Assembly: GCA_041389885.1 (NCBI GenBank)
Contig: JAWKRB010000016.1
Location: 132,966 to 196,965, forward strand
Origin: JAWKRB01 sp041389885
GTDB taxonomy: Bacteria > Myxococcota_A > Polyangia > Polyangiales > Ga0077539
Direction: 5' to 3'
DNA length: 64,000 bases
Part shown: positions 15,400 to 23,750 of the stretch, piece by piece
Layout of the letters: every line of letters starts with the position of its first letter
Numbering within the stretch: the first letter of the stretch is position 1
Notes under the pieces: generated by a model
Seen by the model: only the letters and a program-made list of their open reading frames with translations
What the model was told of the DNA's origin: nothing
The model's database searches: none
Made by a program: the position numbers and the translations under genes

Positions 15400-16308
15400 T
15401 CAGAACGTGTGCTGCAGCGCGATCCACGGGATCACCGGGATCTGCTCGGAGTACAGCGGCGCCGCGGCGCTGAGGGGCACGAGGGCCCCGAGGTCGGCGG
15501 AGAAGCGGCGGGTGTACAGCCGCGCGCCGGCGAGGGCGTAGGGGATGAACCGGGGGCTCCCATTGCCGAGCAGCGCCTCGGCCCGCGGCGCGCGCTCTTC
15601 GGCGACCTCGTACAGCGTCACGGCCTGCGCGAGGGCCTTGACGCCGTCGATGATCCGCACGGCGAGCGTCGCGTGCGAGAGCACCCACAGGCCGCCGAGC
15701 CCCGTGCGCTGCGCGACGTGCAGGCCGAGGTTCGCGGTGACCCTACGCCCCAGAGCGTCACGACGGGGCCAGTCGCCCAGCCCAGGCCCGCGTAGGACCA
15801 GGTGAATCCCAGGCTGCTCGAGGCGCGCTCGCCCTCGCCGAGAGGGCACCGTCGCGTACGCCCACCAGGCCGCCGAGACCCCTCTACCCTGCGCGAAGGC
15901 GACGCGCGCGTCGACGCTGAGTCCGGCGAAGTAGAAGGGCACGCCGACGCCGACGTCGACGTGTCGGGTGACGCCGTAGCGCACGCCGACCCAGCCCAGG
16001 GCGCTGACGTAGGTCGCCGCGAAGTCGCCGTAGCGCAGCACCCTCGCGGTGGGCGTCTGAAAGTACGCCCCCGCGCCGGGGTCGGGGTCGCGATCGATCG
16101 ATCGCGGCGGCGGGATCACGGCGGCGCGGCGGACCGGGCGCGCGCGGCGGGGCGCGGGCCAGCGCGTCGCGCGGGGCGGCTCCTGGGCGACGGCGGGACG
16201 CGGGCCCGCCGTTTCGCGCTCGCCCCAGGGCGGGCGCTGCGCGTGCGCCGAAGGGGCCGCGGCGAGGCTCGCGCCGAGCGCGCCTACGAGGACCGGGATG
16301 CGCGTCAT
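15400..16308 (-). CDS. Predicted outer-membrane beta-barrel protein
   Basis: This exported protein of 302 residues has a signal peptide (MTRIPVLVGALGASLAAAPSAHA) and then an Arg/Pro-rich linker to about residue 70. The rest consists of alternating amphipathic strands such as YGDFAATYVSALGWVGVRYGV, VDVGVGVPFYFAGL and RLYTRRFSADLGALVPL, ending in IALQHTF with a terminal Phe. A terminal Phe is the usual BAM-recognised signature of outer-membrane barrels. No specific function is suggested. It lies next to another barrel-like gene on the opposite strand. The N-terminal linker is encoded by an imperfectly repetitive Arg/Pro-rich segment. Confidence 0.65.
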   Translation of the reverse strand: MTRIPVLVGALGASLAAAPSAHAQRPPWGERETAGPRPAVAQEPPRATRWPAPRRARPVRRAAVIPPPRSIDRDPDPGAGAYFQTPTARVLRYGDFAATYVSALGWVGVRYGVTRHVDVGVGVPFYFAGLSVDARVAFAQGRGVSAAWWAYATVPSRRGRARLEQPGIHLVLRGPGLGDWPRRDALGRRVTANLGLHVAQRTGLGGLWVLSHATLAVRIIDGVKALAQAVTLYEVAEERAPRAEALLGNGSPRFIPYALAGARLYTRRFSADLGALVPLSAAAPLYSEQIPVIPWIALQHTF

Positions 16309-16355
16309 ACCCTGGGGGTGTTGTCACGGCGCCGCGGGGTGCGGCAAGCGCGCGC

Positions 16356-19022
16356 TCAGAACGGCGGCGCGTCGTCGCCCGCGGGCTCGGGCGCGTCGGC
16401 GGCGGAGTCTCCCTCGGGAGCCGCGACCGCGAGCTCGTCAACCGGTGCGTCTTCGGCCGGCTCGTCGGCGTCGGGCTCGGCGAGGGGCTCGACGCCGACG
16501 ACCTTCTCGCCGTCCTCGAGCTTGATGATCCGCACGCCCTGGGTGTTGCGCCCCGCGACGCGGACCTCCCCGACGCGGGTGCGAATGATCTGACCGCGGT
16601 CGGTGATCACCACGATGGAGTCCGACTCTTCGACGAGGTCGAGGTCCACCACATCCCCATTCCGCTCGCTGGCGTCGATGGCGATGATCCCCTTACCGCC
16701 GCGGCCCTGGCAGCGAAACTCCTCGACCGGGGTGCGCTTGCCGTAGCCGTTCTCGCAGATCGCCAGCACCTGCTGCGCGTCCTTGTCGCGAATGACGTCC
16801 ATCGACACCACCGCGTCGCCCTCGCGCAGGTCGATGCCGCGCACGCCCCGGGAGTCTCTCCCCACCTCGCGGATCTCCTTCACCGCGAAGCGGATCGACA
16901 TCCCCTTGCGGGTGCCGATCATCACCTCCTGCTCGTCCTCGGTGACCACCGCGCGGAGCAGGGCGTCGCCCTCCTCGATGGCCACGCCGATGATCCCGGT
17001 CTGACGGATGTTGCTGTAGGCCTTGAGCGCGGTGCGCTTCACCAGCCCGTTCACGGTGATGGTGACCAGCTGCGCGCTGTCCTTCCACTCGCTCACGGGC
17101 ACGATGGCGGCGATGGTCTCGCGCTCGGCGCCGGGCTCCTTCGGGTCGAGGCCCACGAAGTTCGCGACGTGCTTGCCCTTGCTGGTGCGCGAGCCCTCGG
17201 GCACCTCGTGGACCTTCTTCAGGTACACCCGCCCCCGGTTCGTGAAGAACAGCACGTGGTCGTGCGAGCTCGCGATGAAGAACTTGTTGATGAAGTCGTC
17301 CTCGCGGGCCTCCATCCCGATCTTGCCGCGGCCGCCCCGCCGCTGCTCGCGGTACTCCGCGAGGGCCGTGCGCTTGATGAACCCGTTGCGCGAGCAGGTC
17401 ACCACCACGTCGTGCTGGGGGATGAGGTCCTCGATCGAGAACTCCGCCTCGTCGGGGAGGATCTCCGTGCGCCGCGCGTCGGCGTAGCGCGCCCGCACCT
17501 CGAGGAGCTCGGCGCGGATCACCGACATCAGCACCCGCTCGTCGCCGAGGATCCCCCGCAGCCGCGCGATGGTGTTCGACAGCTCGCCGTACTCGCCCGC
17601 GAGCTTCTCGCGCTCGAGGCCCGTGAGCCGCGCGAGGCGCATGTCGAGGATGGCCTTCGCCTGCCGCTCCGAGAGCCGGTAGTCGCTGACCTTCGCGGCC
17701 TCGGCGATCTCCTCCTCGGGGCGGCCGGCGCGGCGCACGAACTCCTCGAGGCCGCGCAGCGGCAGGCGCATCAGGGCCTCGCGGGCGCTGTCGACGTCCG
17801 ACGCCTCGCGGATCGTGCGGATGATCAGGTCGATCTCCGTCGTGGCCATGCCCAGGCCGAGGACGATCTCTCGCTGCGCCTCGGCCTGCCGGAGCTCGTA
17901 GCGCGTGCGCCGGGTGACCACGTCGCGCCGGTGGTCGATGAACACCCGGAGCATCTCGGGGAGCGAGAGCACCTTGGGCTGCCCGCCCACGATGGCGAGG
18001 TTGATGATCCCGAAGCTCTCCTGGAGCTGGGTGCTCTTGTAGAGGTTGTTGAGCACCGTCTGTCCGACGGCGTCACGCTTGAGCTCGATGACCACCCGCA
18101 TGCCCTCGCGGGAGCTCTCGTCGCGGAGGTCGGAGATGCCCTCGATGCGCTTCTCGCGCACGAGCTCGGCCATCTTCTTGAGCATCGAGGCCTTGTTGAC
18201 CTGATACGGGATCTCCGTGACCACGATGTGCTCGCGGTCGCCGCGGCCCATGGGCTCGACGGTGGCGCGCGCGCGCATGACCACCGAGCCGCGGCCGGTG
18301 GCGTAGGCCTGGCGGATGCCGTTGCGCCCTACGATGTATCCCCCCGTGGGGAAGTCGGGGCCGGTCACGAGGGTGAGCAGCTCGTCGAGGGTGGTGGCCG
18401 GCTCGTCGATGAGCCGGACGGTGGCGTCGATGACCTCGCCGAGGTTGTGCGGGGGCATGTTGGTCGCCATGCCCACGGCGATGCCGCCGGAGCCGTTGAC
18501 CAGGAGGTTGGGGTAGCGCGCGGGGAGCACCGCGGGCTCGCGCTCAGACGCGTCGAAGTTGTCGATGAAATCGACGGTCTCCTTCTCGATGTCGGTGAGC
18601 AGCTCGTCGGCCAGGCGCGCGAGGCGCACCTCGGTGTAGCGCATGGCGGCCGCGGGGTCGCCGTCGACGCTGCCGAAGTTCCCCTGGCCGTCGACGAGCA
18701 TCATGCGCATCGCGAAGTCTTGGGCCATGCGCACGAGGGCGTCGTAGACGCTGAGGTCGCCGTGCGGGTGGTACTTGCCGAGCACCTCGCCGACGACGCG
18801 GGCCGACTTCTTGTACGACTGGTTCCACACCAGCCGCATGTCGTGCATCGCGTACAAGATCCTGCGGTGCACGGGCTTCAGCCCGTCTCGCGCGTCGGGG
18901 ATCGCGCGCCCCACGATCACGCTCATCGCGTAGTCGAGGTAGCTCTTCTGCATCTCGTCATCGATGAGCACCGGGACGAGGTTCGAGTGTTCGGGGGGCG
19001 GAAGGTTCGGGTCCTGGGTCAT
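16356..19022 (-). CDS. gyrA: DNA gyrase subunit A
   Basis: This is the catalytic subunit of DNA gyrase. The 888-residue protein has the winged-helix/tower core with catalytic Tyr129 (AAAMRYTEVRL) and a C-terminal beta-pinwheel containing the GyrA box QRRGGRG, needed for wrapping DNA and supercoiling, so it is GyrA and not ParC. The quinolone-resistance region reads GKYHPHGDLSVYDALVRMAQ: Leu90 sits where E. coli has Ser83, while Asp94 (E. coli Asp87) is kept. The last 50 residues are an acidic Asp/Glu/Ala/Pro tail like the one known to modulate E. coli gyrase. GyrB is not in the window. Confidence 0.98.
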   Translation of the reverse strand: MTQDPNLPPPEHSNLVPVLIDDEMQKSYLDYAMSVIVGRAIPDARDGLKPVHRRILYAMHDMRLVWNQSYKKSARVVGEVLGKYHPHGDLSVYDALVRMAQDFAMRMMLVDGQGNFGSVDGDPAAAMRYTEVRLARLADELLTDIEKETVDFIDNFDASEREPAVLPARYPNLLVNGSGGIAVGMATNMPPHNLGEVIDATVRLIDEPATTLDELLTLVTGPDFPTGGYIVGRNGIRQAYATGRGSVVMRARATVEPMGRGDREHIVVTEIPYQVNKASMLKKMAELVREKRIEGISDLRDESSREGMRVVIELKRDAVGQTVLNNLYKSTQLQESFGIINLAIVGGQPKVLSLPEMLRVFIDHRRDVVTRRTRYELRQAEAQREIVLGLGMATTEIDLIIRTIREASDVDSAREALMRLPLRGLEEFVRRAGRPEEEIAEAAKVSDYRLSERQAKAILDMRLARLTGLEREKLAGEYGELSNTIARLRGILGDERVLMSVIRAELLEVRARYADARRTEILPDEAEFSIEDLIPQHDVVVTCSRNGFIKRTALAEYREQRRGGRGKIGMEAREDDFINKFFIASSHDHVLFFTNRGRVYLKKVHEVPEGSRTSKGKHVANFVGLDPKEPGAERETIAAIVPVSEWKDSAQLVTITVNGLVKRTALKAYSNIRQTGIIGVAIEEGDALLRAVVTEDEQEVMIGTRKGMSIRFAVKEIREVGRDSRGVRGIDLREGDAVVSMDVIRDKDAQQVLAICENGYGKRTPVEEFRCQGRGGKGIIAIDASERNGDVVDLDLVEESDSIVVITDRGQIIRTRVGEVRVAGRNTQGVRIIKLEDGEKVVGVEPLAEPDADEPAEDAPVDELAVAAPEGDSAADAPEPAGDDAPPF

Positions 19023-19291
19023 GGGGGTGCTGAGGTTCCTTCTGCGGGCGACGGCGGCGGGCGTCGAGGCGCGCGTCGCGCCCGCCGCGTCACCGTTTCG
19101 GCGGCGTCGGAGAGGGTGCGTCGCGGCGCCCCCGTCGGGCGCGTCTGCGGTGCCGCGGACCCTACCAGAACCCCCACGAAATCGCCATTTTCATCGCGCG
19201 TTCGGGTGTCGAGAAATGTCCGCGGGCGGCCCTCCAGGGAGCGGCTGAGATTGACACGGCGGGCGCGCTCCCTCATCGGCCTTCACCCACG
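19023..19291. promoter_or_regulatory. Divergent gyrA / MFS intergenic region with candidate promoters
   Basis: This is the longest non-coding stretch in the window. On the minus strand TAGGGT (19159-19164) could be the gyrA -10, giving a leader of roughly 130 bases. On the plus strand TTGACA (19251-19256), 17 bases and CATCGG precede the MFS start at 19292. A relatively AT-rich patch (about 19175-19215) lies between. No riboswitch, small gene or repeat is visible. Confidence 0.35.
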
Positions 19292-20533
19292 ATGTCGACC
19301 GACGCCTACGCGGCCTTCTCGCACCCCGATTTTCGGCGCTATCAGCTCGGTCGCTTCGCCGCGGTGCTCGGCACCCAGATGGCCTCGGTGGCCGTCGCCT
19401 GGCACGTCTACGAGCTCACCCGGCGCCCCATGGACCTCGGGTACGTCGGGCTCGCGCAGTTCCTCCCCGCGGCGCTGCTCTCGCTCTTCACGGGCGCCGT
19501 CGCGGACCGCTACGACCGCCGCCTCGTCGTCGCGCTCTGCCACGCCGTCATCGCCCTCGGCTGGGGCGCCCTCGCCCTGCTCTCCTGGCGCGCGCGCCTC
19601 GACCTCCCGGCGGTCTTCACGGTGCTCGTGCTCCTCGGCACCGCGAGGGCGTTTCAAGGCCCCGCGGCCTCGGCGCTCGTGCCCAACCTCGTGCCCCCGA
19701 AGCTGCTCTCGAGCGCCGTCGCCTGGGCCTCGACCACGTGGCAGGTGGCCACCATCGCCGGCCCCTCCCTCGGCGGGCTCTGCCTCGGCGCGATGTCGCC
19801 CGGCTCGGTGTACCTCCTCGGCGCGGGCAGCGCGCTCCTCGCGATGCTCTCGACCCTCCGGGTCGCGCCGAGGCCCGTCACGGCGCCCGCCCGCGAGCCG
19901 CCGATCGAGCGGCTCCTCGCTGGAATCCGCTACGTCTGGCGCACGCCCCTGGTGCTCGGGTCGATCTCCCTCGACCTCTTCGCGGTGCTCCTCGGCGGCG
20001 CCGTGGCCCTGCTGCCGATCTTCGCGAGGGACATCCTCCGCGCGGGCCCGTGGGCGCTCGGCGCCCTGCGCAGCGCCCCCGCCCTGGGGGCGGCCTTCAT
20101 GGCCTTCTGGCTGGCGCACAACCCCATCCGCCGCCGCGCGGGGCGCTGGATGTTCGTGAGCGTCGCCGTCTTCGGCGCGGCCACGGTGGCCTTCGGGCTG
20201 TCGACGAACGTCGCCCTCTCGGTGTCGGCGCTGGCCCTCGTGGGCGCGAGCGACATGGTGAGCGTGGTGATTCGGCAGCACGCGGTTCAGGTCGCGACCC
20301 CCGACGCGATGCGCGGCCGGGTGAGCGCGGTGAACCAGGTGTTCGTCGGCGCGTCGAACGAGCTCGGAGAGTTCGAGTCGGGGCTGACCGCGCAGCTGCT
20401 GGGTCCGGAGCGCGCGGTGATCCTCGGGGGGCTCGGCACCCTCGCGGTGGTGCTCGCGTGGGCGCGGCTCTTCCCCACGCTCCTGCGGCTCGATCGCCTC
20501 GAAGACATCGGCGGTGAAGAGAACGGGCGCTGA
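19292..20533 (+). CDS. MFS transporter (MFS_3 / enterobactin-exporter-like family)
   Basis: This inner-membrane permease of 413 residues has about 12 hydrophobic helices. The N-terminus FSHPDFRRYQLGRFAAVLGTQM and the loop GAVADRYDRRLVV between helices 2 and 3 are typical of the MFS_3 group, which includes siderophore and drug exporters. AFQGPAASALVPNLVP matches the conserved helix 4-5 region. Substrate unknown. It diverges from gyrA, but nothing ties the two functionally. Another member of the same family lies at 31946. The gene is intact, unlike that paralogue. Confidence 0.88.
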   Translation: MSTDAYAAFSHPDFRRYQLGRFAAVLGTQMASVAVAWHVYELTRRPMDLGYVGLAQFLPAALLSLFTGAVADRYDRRLVVALCHAVIALGWGALALLSWRARLDLPAVFTVLVLLGTARAFQGPAASALVPNLVPPKLLSSAVAWASTTWQVATIAGPSLGGLCLGAMSPGSVYLLGAGSALLAMLSTLRVAPRPVTAPAREPPIERLLAGIRYVWRTPLVLGSISLDLFAVLLGGAVALLPIFARDILRAGPWALGALRSAPALGAAFMAFWLAHNPIRRRAGRWMFVSVAVFGAATVAFGLSTNVALSVSALALVGASDMVSVVIRQHAVQVATPDAMRGRVSAVNQVFVGASNELGEFESGLTAQLLGPERAVILGGLGTLAVVLAWARLFPTLLRLDRLEDIGGEENGR

Positions 20534-20630
20534 TGGGCGTACAATGGACCCGTCTGGGCGGTCGGGTGACTCTTTCACCGCCCACAAGCGTCCAACGCCC
20601 TTCATCTCAACAGAGAGGGAAGCACCTGCC

Positions 20631-21251
20631 ATGAAGCCCGCCTCACGCTCGCTGCTCGTCGCCATCGTTCTCAGCGCCACGCCCTTCGCGTACGCCCAGC
20701 TCCCGATCGAGATCCCGAGCGGCCTGCCGGGGCAGCTGCAGAATTCGCTCAACGCCGCGCTGCGCGTGCGCGTCGCGCCGCCCGCGATGCGCCAGGAGTC
20801 GCCGCCGGCGCAGCCGGGCCCCGGCTACTTCTGGGTGGGGGGCAATTGGAGCTGGCGCCCGCGCCAGCGGCAGTACAGCTGGGTGCCGGGGCACTGGGAG
20901 CGCGAGCGCCCGAACTTCCGCTGGGTGCCCGCGCAGTGGGTGTCTCGTGGCAACGAGTACATCTTCGTGCGCGGCCGCTGGGCGCGCGATCAGGACCGCG
21001 ACGTGTCGAGCGGCATCTGGGTCTCGGCGGCCCCTCCGGCGCCCCAGCCCGAGACCCCCCCCGCCGCGCCCTCGGCGCTGCACCTCTGGATCGCGGGCCA
21101 CTGGAACTGGAACCCGCAGCGGGTGCAGTACCAGTGGGTGCCGGGGCACTATGAGCAACGCCGCGAGGGCTACGCGTGGGTGCCCGTTCGGTGGGAGCAC
21201 GTGAACGAGCGCTGGCACTACGTGCCCGGCCACTGGCAGCGCACACAGTAG
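20631..21251 (+). CDS. Exported WxxGxW-repeat protein
   Basis: This 206-residue secreted or periplasmic protein has a signal peptide (MKPASRSLLVAIVLSATPFAYA). The mature part is built of aromatic repeats: FWVGGNW, SWVPGHW, RWVPAQW, FVRGRWARD, LWIAGHW, QWVPGHY, AWVPVRW, HYVPGHW. These match the YXWGXW/WXXGXW-repeat family found in Proteobacteria and Myxococcota envelopes, whose function is unknown. Repeats fall in two blocks separated by a Pro/Ala linker (about 135-155), suggesting a duplicated domain. ATG at 20631 is chosen because it starts the signal peptide; GAGAGGGA lies about 10-17 bases upstream. Confidence 0.8.
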   Translation: MKPASRSLLVAIVLSATPFAYAQLPIEIPSGLPGQLQNSLNAALRVRVAPPAMRQESPPAQPGPGYFWVGGNWSWRPRQRQYSWVPGHWERERPNFRWVPAQWVSRGNEYIFVRGRWARDQDRDVSSGIWVSAAPPAPQPETPPAAPSALHLWIAGHWNWNPQRVQYQWVPGHYEQRREGYAWVPVRWEHVNERWHYVPGHWQRTQ

Positions 21252-21298
21252 TGTCCCCGCGAGCACGGCGTTCGCGGAAAAAGCTCCGCCGATCACGG

Positions 21299-21304
21299 TA
21301 CAGT
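21299..21304 (+). promoter_or_regulatory. TAnnnT box of a likely leaderless gene (21312)
   Basis: TACAGT lies 7 bases upstream of the ATG at 21312. The short gap (CGTCTTC) contains no Shine-Dalgarno sequence, so transcription is inferred to start at the ATG. Confidence 0.55.
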
Positions 21305-21311
21305 CGTCTTC

Positions 21312-23729
21312 ATGACGACGCAGCCCCCTCGCCCGTCTTCTCGCGTCGCGGCGTCTGAGGACGCGTGGGAGGTCCGCCCGCAGTACCGCCGCATCCTCGG
21401 CGCGCTGCGCGACGTGATCGACCGCGCGACCTCGCTCCGCATGCTGATCAGCAACGCGGGCGACCTGCTCCACGCCCTGCTCGACGCCGAGCGGATCACC
21501 ATCTGGGCGCGTGACGACCGCACGCACGAGCTCACCTCCATCGCCCGCACGGGCACGCAGCAGAGCACGCTCACGCTCCCCCGCACGATGCACTCGATCC
21601 CGGGCTTCGTGTGCGTGACGGGGCGCAGCGTGGCGCTCCGTGACGCGTACAGCGTCGAGGAGCGGAGGGCGATCCACCCCGAGCTCGCGCACGACGCCGG
21701 GGTCGACCGCGCCACAGGGAGCCGCACCCGGCAGGTGCTCGCGGCGGCCATCCCGGGCTCGCGCGGCCCCGTGGGGGTCATCGAGTTCATCAATTCCCTC
21801 GACGGCAAGGACTTTCAAGCCGACGACGTGCGCCTGGCCGAGGAGGCCGCGCGCATCCTCGGCGCCGCGATGGTGCGCCTGGAGGGCCACGCGCCCCCGC
21901 CGAGGATCACCGCGGCCCGCTACGGCGCGCTGGTGAATCAGGGCGCGATCAGCGCGCAGGCGCTCGAGCAGGCGGAGAACATCGCGCGCGCTTCAGGGCG
22001 AGACCTCGCGGCGGTGCTCCTCGAGGCCGGGCTGAGCCGCGAGGCCTTGGGGCTCTGCCTCGCGGAGTTCTTCGGCGTTCGGTTCTTCAACTACGACGGG
22101 GCCTGGCGGATCCCGAACGAGCTCCGCGACCTGCTCCAGCCCGGCTTCATGCGGAGCCAGATGATCGCACCGCTGGAGCTCCGCAGCGACGGGACCCTCC
22201 GGTTGGTGATGGAAGACCCCTCGAACCTGGAGCTCATCGACGCCCTGCGCCTCCGCCGCCTGGCGCGCAGCGCCGAGTTCGTCGTCGGGCTGCCGTCGGA
22301 GATTCTGGCGTACATCGACGCCGGGCCCATGGCCCCGAACGAGATCCCGCGGGGCGAGGCGCCGGTGCTCGACCCGAAGGTGATCCCGCCGGTGCACGAG
22401 GCGCCCTCGAAGCGGGGGCGCGAGGGCGGCGAGATCCAGCGCATTCTCTCGCTGTTCAACAGCGCGCAGCCCGCGTCGGAGCCCGCGGACGACGACGTGC
22501 TCGACGACCCCGGCGACCAGGCGCGGGAGCCCGAGGCGCTGACCTCCCGGCTGCTCCGGCAGATCGTGCTCGACGCGGCGGCGCGGGGCGCCTCGGACGT
22601 TCACATCGAGCCCAACGGCCCCAGGGAGCCCTGCCGGGTGCGCTTTCGCGTCGACGGCGACTGCCTGAGCTACGCGTCGCTGCCGCCCTCCATGCGCACG
22701 GCGCTCGTGCAGCGCATCAAGGTCCTCGCCGACCTCGACATCTCGGAGCGAAGGCGTCCCCAGGACGGTCGCCTCCGCGTGCGCGGCCCGCAGGGCGCCA
22801 TCGAGGTGCGCGTGGCGACGCTGCCCACGGTGGGAGACAACGAGGACATCACCCTGCGGCTGCTCTCTTCGTTCAAGGTCCGCCCCCTCGAGGACCTCGA
22901 CCTCTCGCCGCCGCACCTGGCGCGGGTGCGCGAGATGATCGCCGCGCCCTACGGCATCGTGCTGGTGGTGGGCCCCACGGGCTCGGGAAAGACCTCGACC
23001 CTGCACACCGCCGTCGCCGCGCTCAACCACGTCGACCGCAAGTGCCTCACCGTCGAGGACCCCGTGGAGATCGTGCAGCCAGGGCTGCGGCAGGTGCAGG
23101 TCAACCCGCGGATCAACATGGGCTTCGCGGAGGCGCTGCGGGCCTTTCTACGGAGCGACCCCGACGTGATCCTCGTGGGCGAGATGCGCGACCGGATCAC
23201 CGCGTCGATCGCCATCGAGGCCTCGCTCACGGGGCACCTCGTGCTCTCGACGCTCCAGTCGAACAGCGCGGCCGAGAGCATCCCGCGGCTCCTGGCGATG
23301 GACCTCGACGCCTTCCTCATCTCCGACGCGCTCCGGGGGATCATCGCCCAGCGGCTCGTGCGCCGCCTCTGCCTCACCTGCCGCGAGGCCACCCCGCCCA
23401 CCCCCGGAGAGTGGGACGCGATCGCCACCGCCTACGGCCCCGACGCCTTCAACTCCTGGCTCAACTGGCTCGACCAGACGCCCCAGATCTGGCGCGCCAA
23501 GGGCTGCGACGACTGCTACCAGAGCGGCTACCGCGGCCGCGTGGCGCTGCAGGAGGTGCTGCCGGGCACCGAGCACGTGAAGTCGCTGGTGCGCGCCCGC
23601 GCGCCGCTCCCCGAGTTTCGCGCGGCGGCCGCGGCCGACGGCATGACCACCATGCTCCAGGACGGCATCCAGAAGATGCTCCTCGGTGTCACCGACTGGG
23701 AGCAGGTGCGCGCGAACTGCCCGTCCTGA
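21312..23729 (+). CDS. GAF-domain GspE/PilB-type secretion ATPase
   Basis: This is a hexameric motor ATPase of the type II secretion/type IV pilus assembly class, 805 residues. An N-terminal GAF sensor domain (about 25-185) precedes a T2SSE_N-like domain (about 205-345) and the ATPase core: RFRVDGD Asp box, Walker A GPTGSGKTS (about 555), DPDVILVGEMRD Walker B, and a tetracysteine zinc element (CLTC near 687, CDDC near 732). The His box, usually STLHTNDA, reads STLQSNSA near 645, losing the conserved His. No pilin, GspD/F or PilC gene is nearby, so it is an orphan. The GAF domain suggests ligand-controlled activity. Confidence 0.88.
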   Translation: MTTQPPRPSSRVAASEDAWEVRPQYRRILGALRDVIDRATSLRMLISNAGDLLHALLDAERITIWARDDRTHELTSIARTGTQQSTLTLPRTMHSIPGFVCVTGRSVALRDAYSVEERRAIHPELAHDAGVDRATGSRTRQVLAAAIPGSRGPVGVIEFINSLDGKDFQADDVRLAEEAARILGAAMVRLEGHAPPPRITAARYGALVNQGAISAQALEQAENIARASGRDLAAVLLEAGLSREALGLCLAEFFGVRFFNYDGAWRIPNELRDLLQPGFMRSQMIAPLELRSDGTLRLVMEDPSNLELIDALRLRRLARSAEFVVGLPSEILAYIDAGPMAPNEIPRGEAPVLDPKVIPPVHEAPSKRGREGGEIQRILSLFNSAQPASEPADDDVLDDPGDQAREPEALTSRLLRQIVLDAAARGASDVHIEPNGPREPCRVRFRVDGDCLSYASLPPSMRTALVQRIKVLADLDISERRRPQDGRLRVRGPQGAIEVRVATLPTVGDNEDITLRLLSSFKVRPLEDLDLSPPHLARVREMIAAPYGIVLVVGPTGSGKTSTLHTAVAALNHVDRKCLTVEDPVEIVQPGLRQVQVNPRINMGFAEALRAFLRSDPDVILVGEMRDRITASIAIEASLTGHLVLSTLQSNSAAESIPRLLAMDLDAFLISDALRGIIAQRLVRRLCLTCREATPPTPGEWDAIATAYGPDAFNSWLNWLDQTPQIWRAKGCDDCYQSGYRGRVALQEVLPGTEHVKSLVRARAPLPEFRAAAAADGMTTMLQDGIQKMLLGVTDWEQVRANCPS

Positions 23730-23750
23730 GCCGCGGCGCCCACTCCCCCC

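Noticed and set aside
16089..16106. 18-bp GATC-rich palindrome
   Set aside because: It lies inside a coding region (residues RSIDRD) and has no promoter context; could be a chance codon pattern or an uptake/restriction-avoidance motif, but a single copy gives no support.
17169..20159. Very long open frame (996 residues) opposite gyrA
   Set aside because: It is the GC-driven shadow of gyrA plus the next gene: composition is extreme (Arg, Ala, Gly), with no family motif or start signal.
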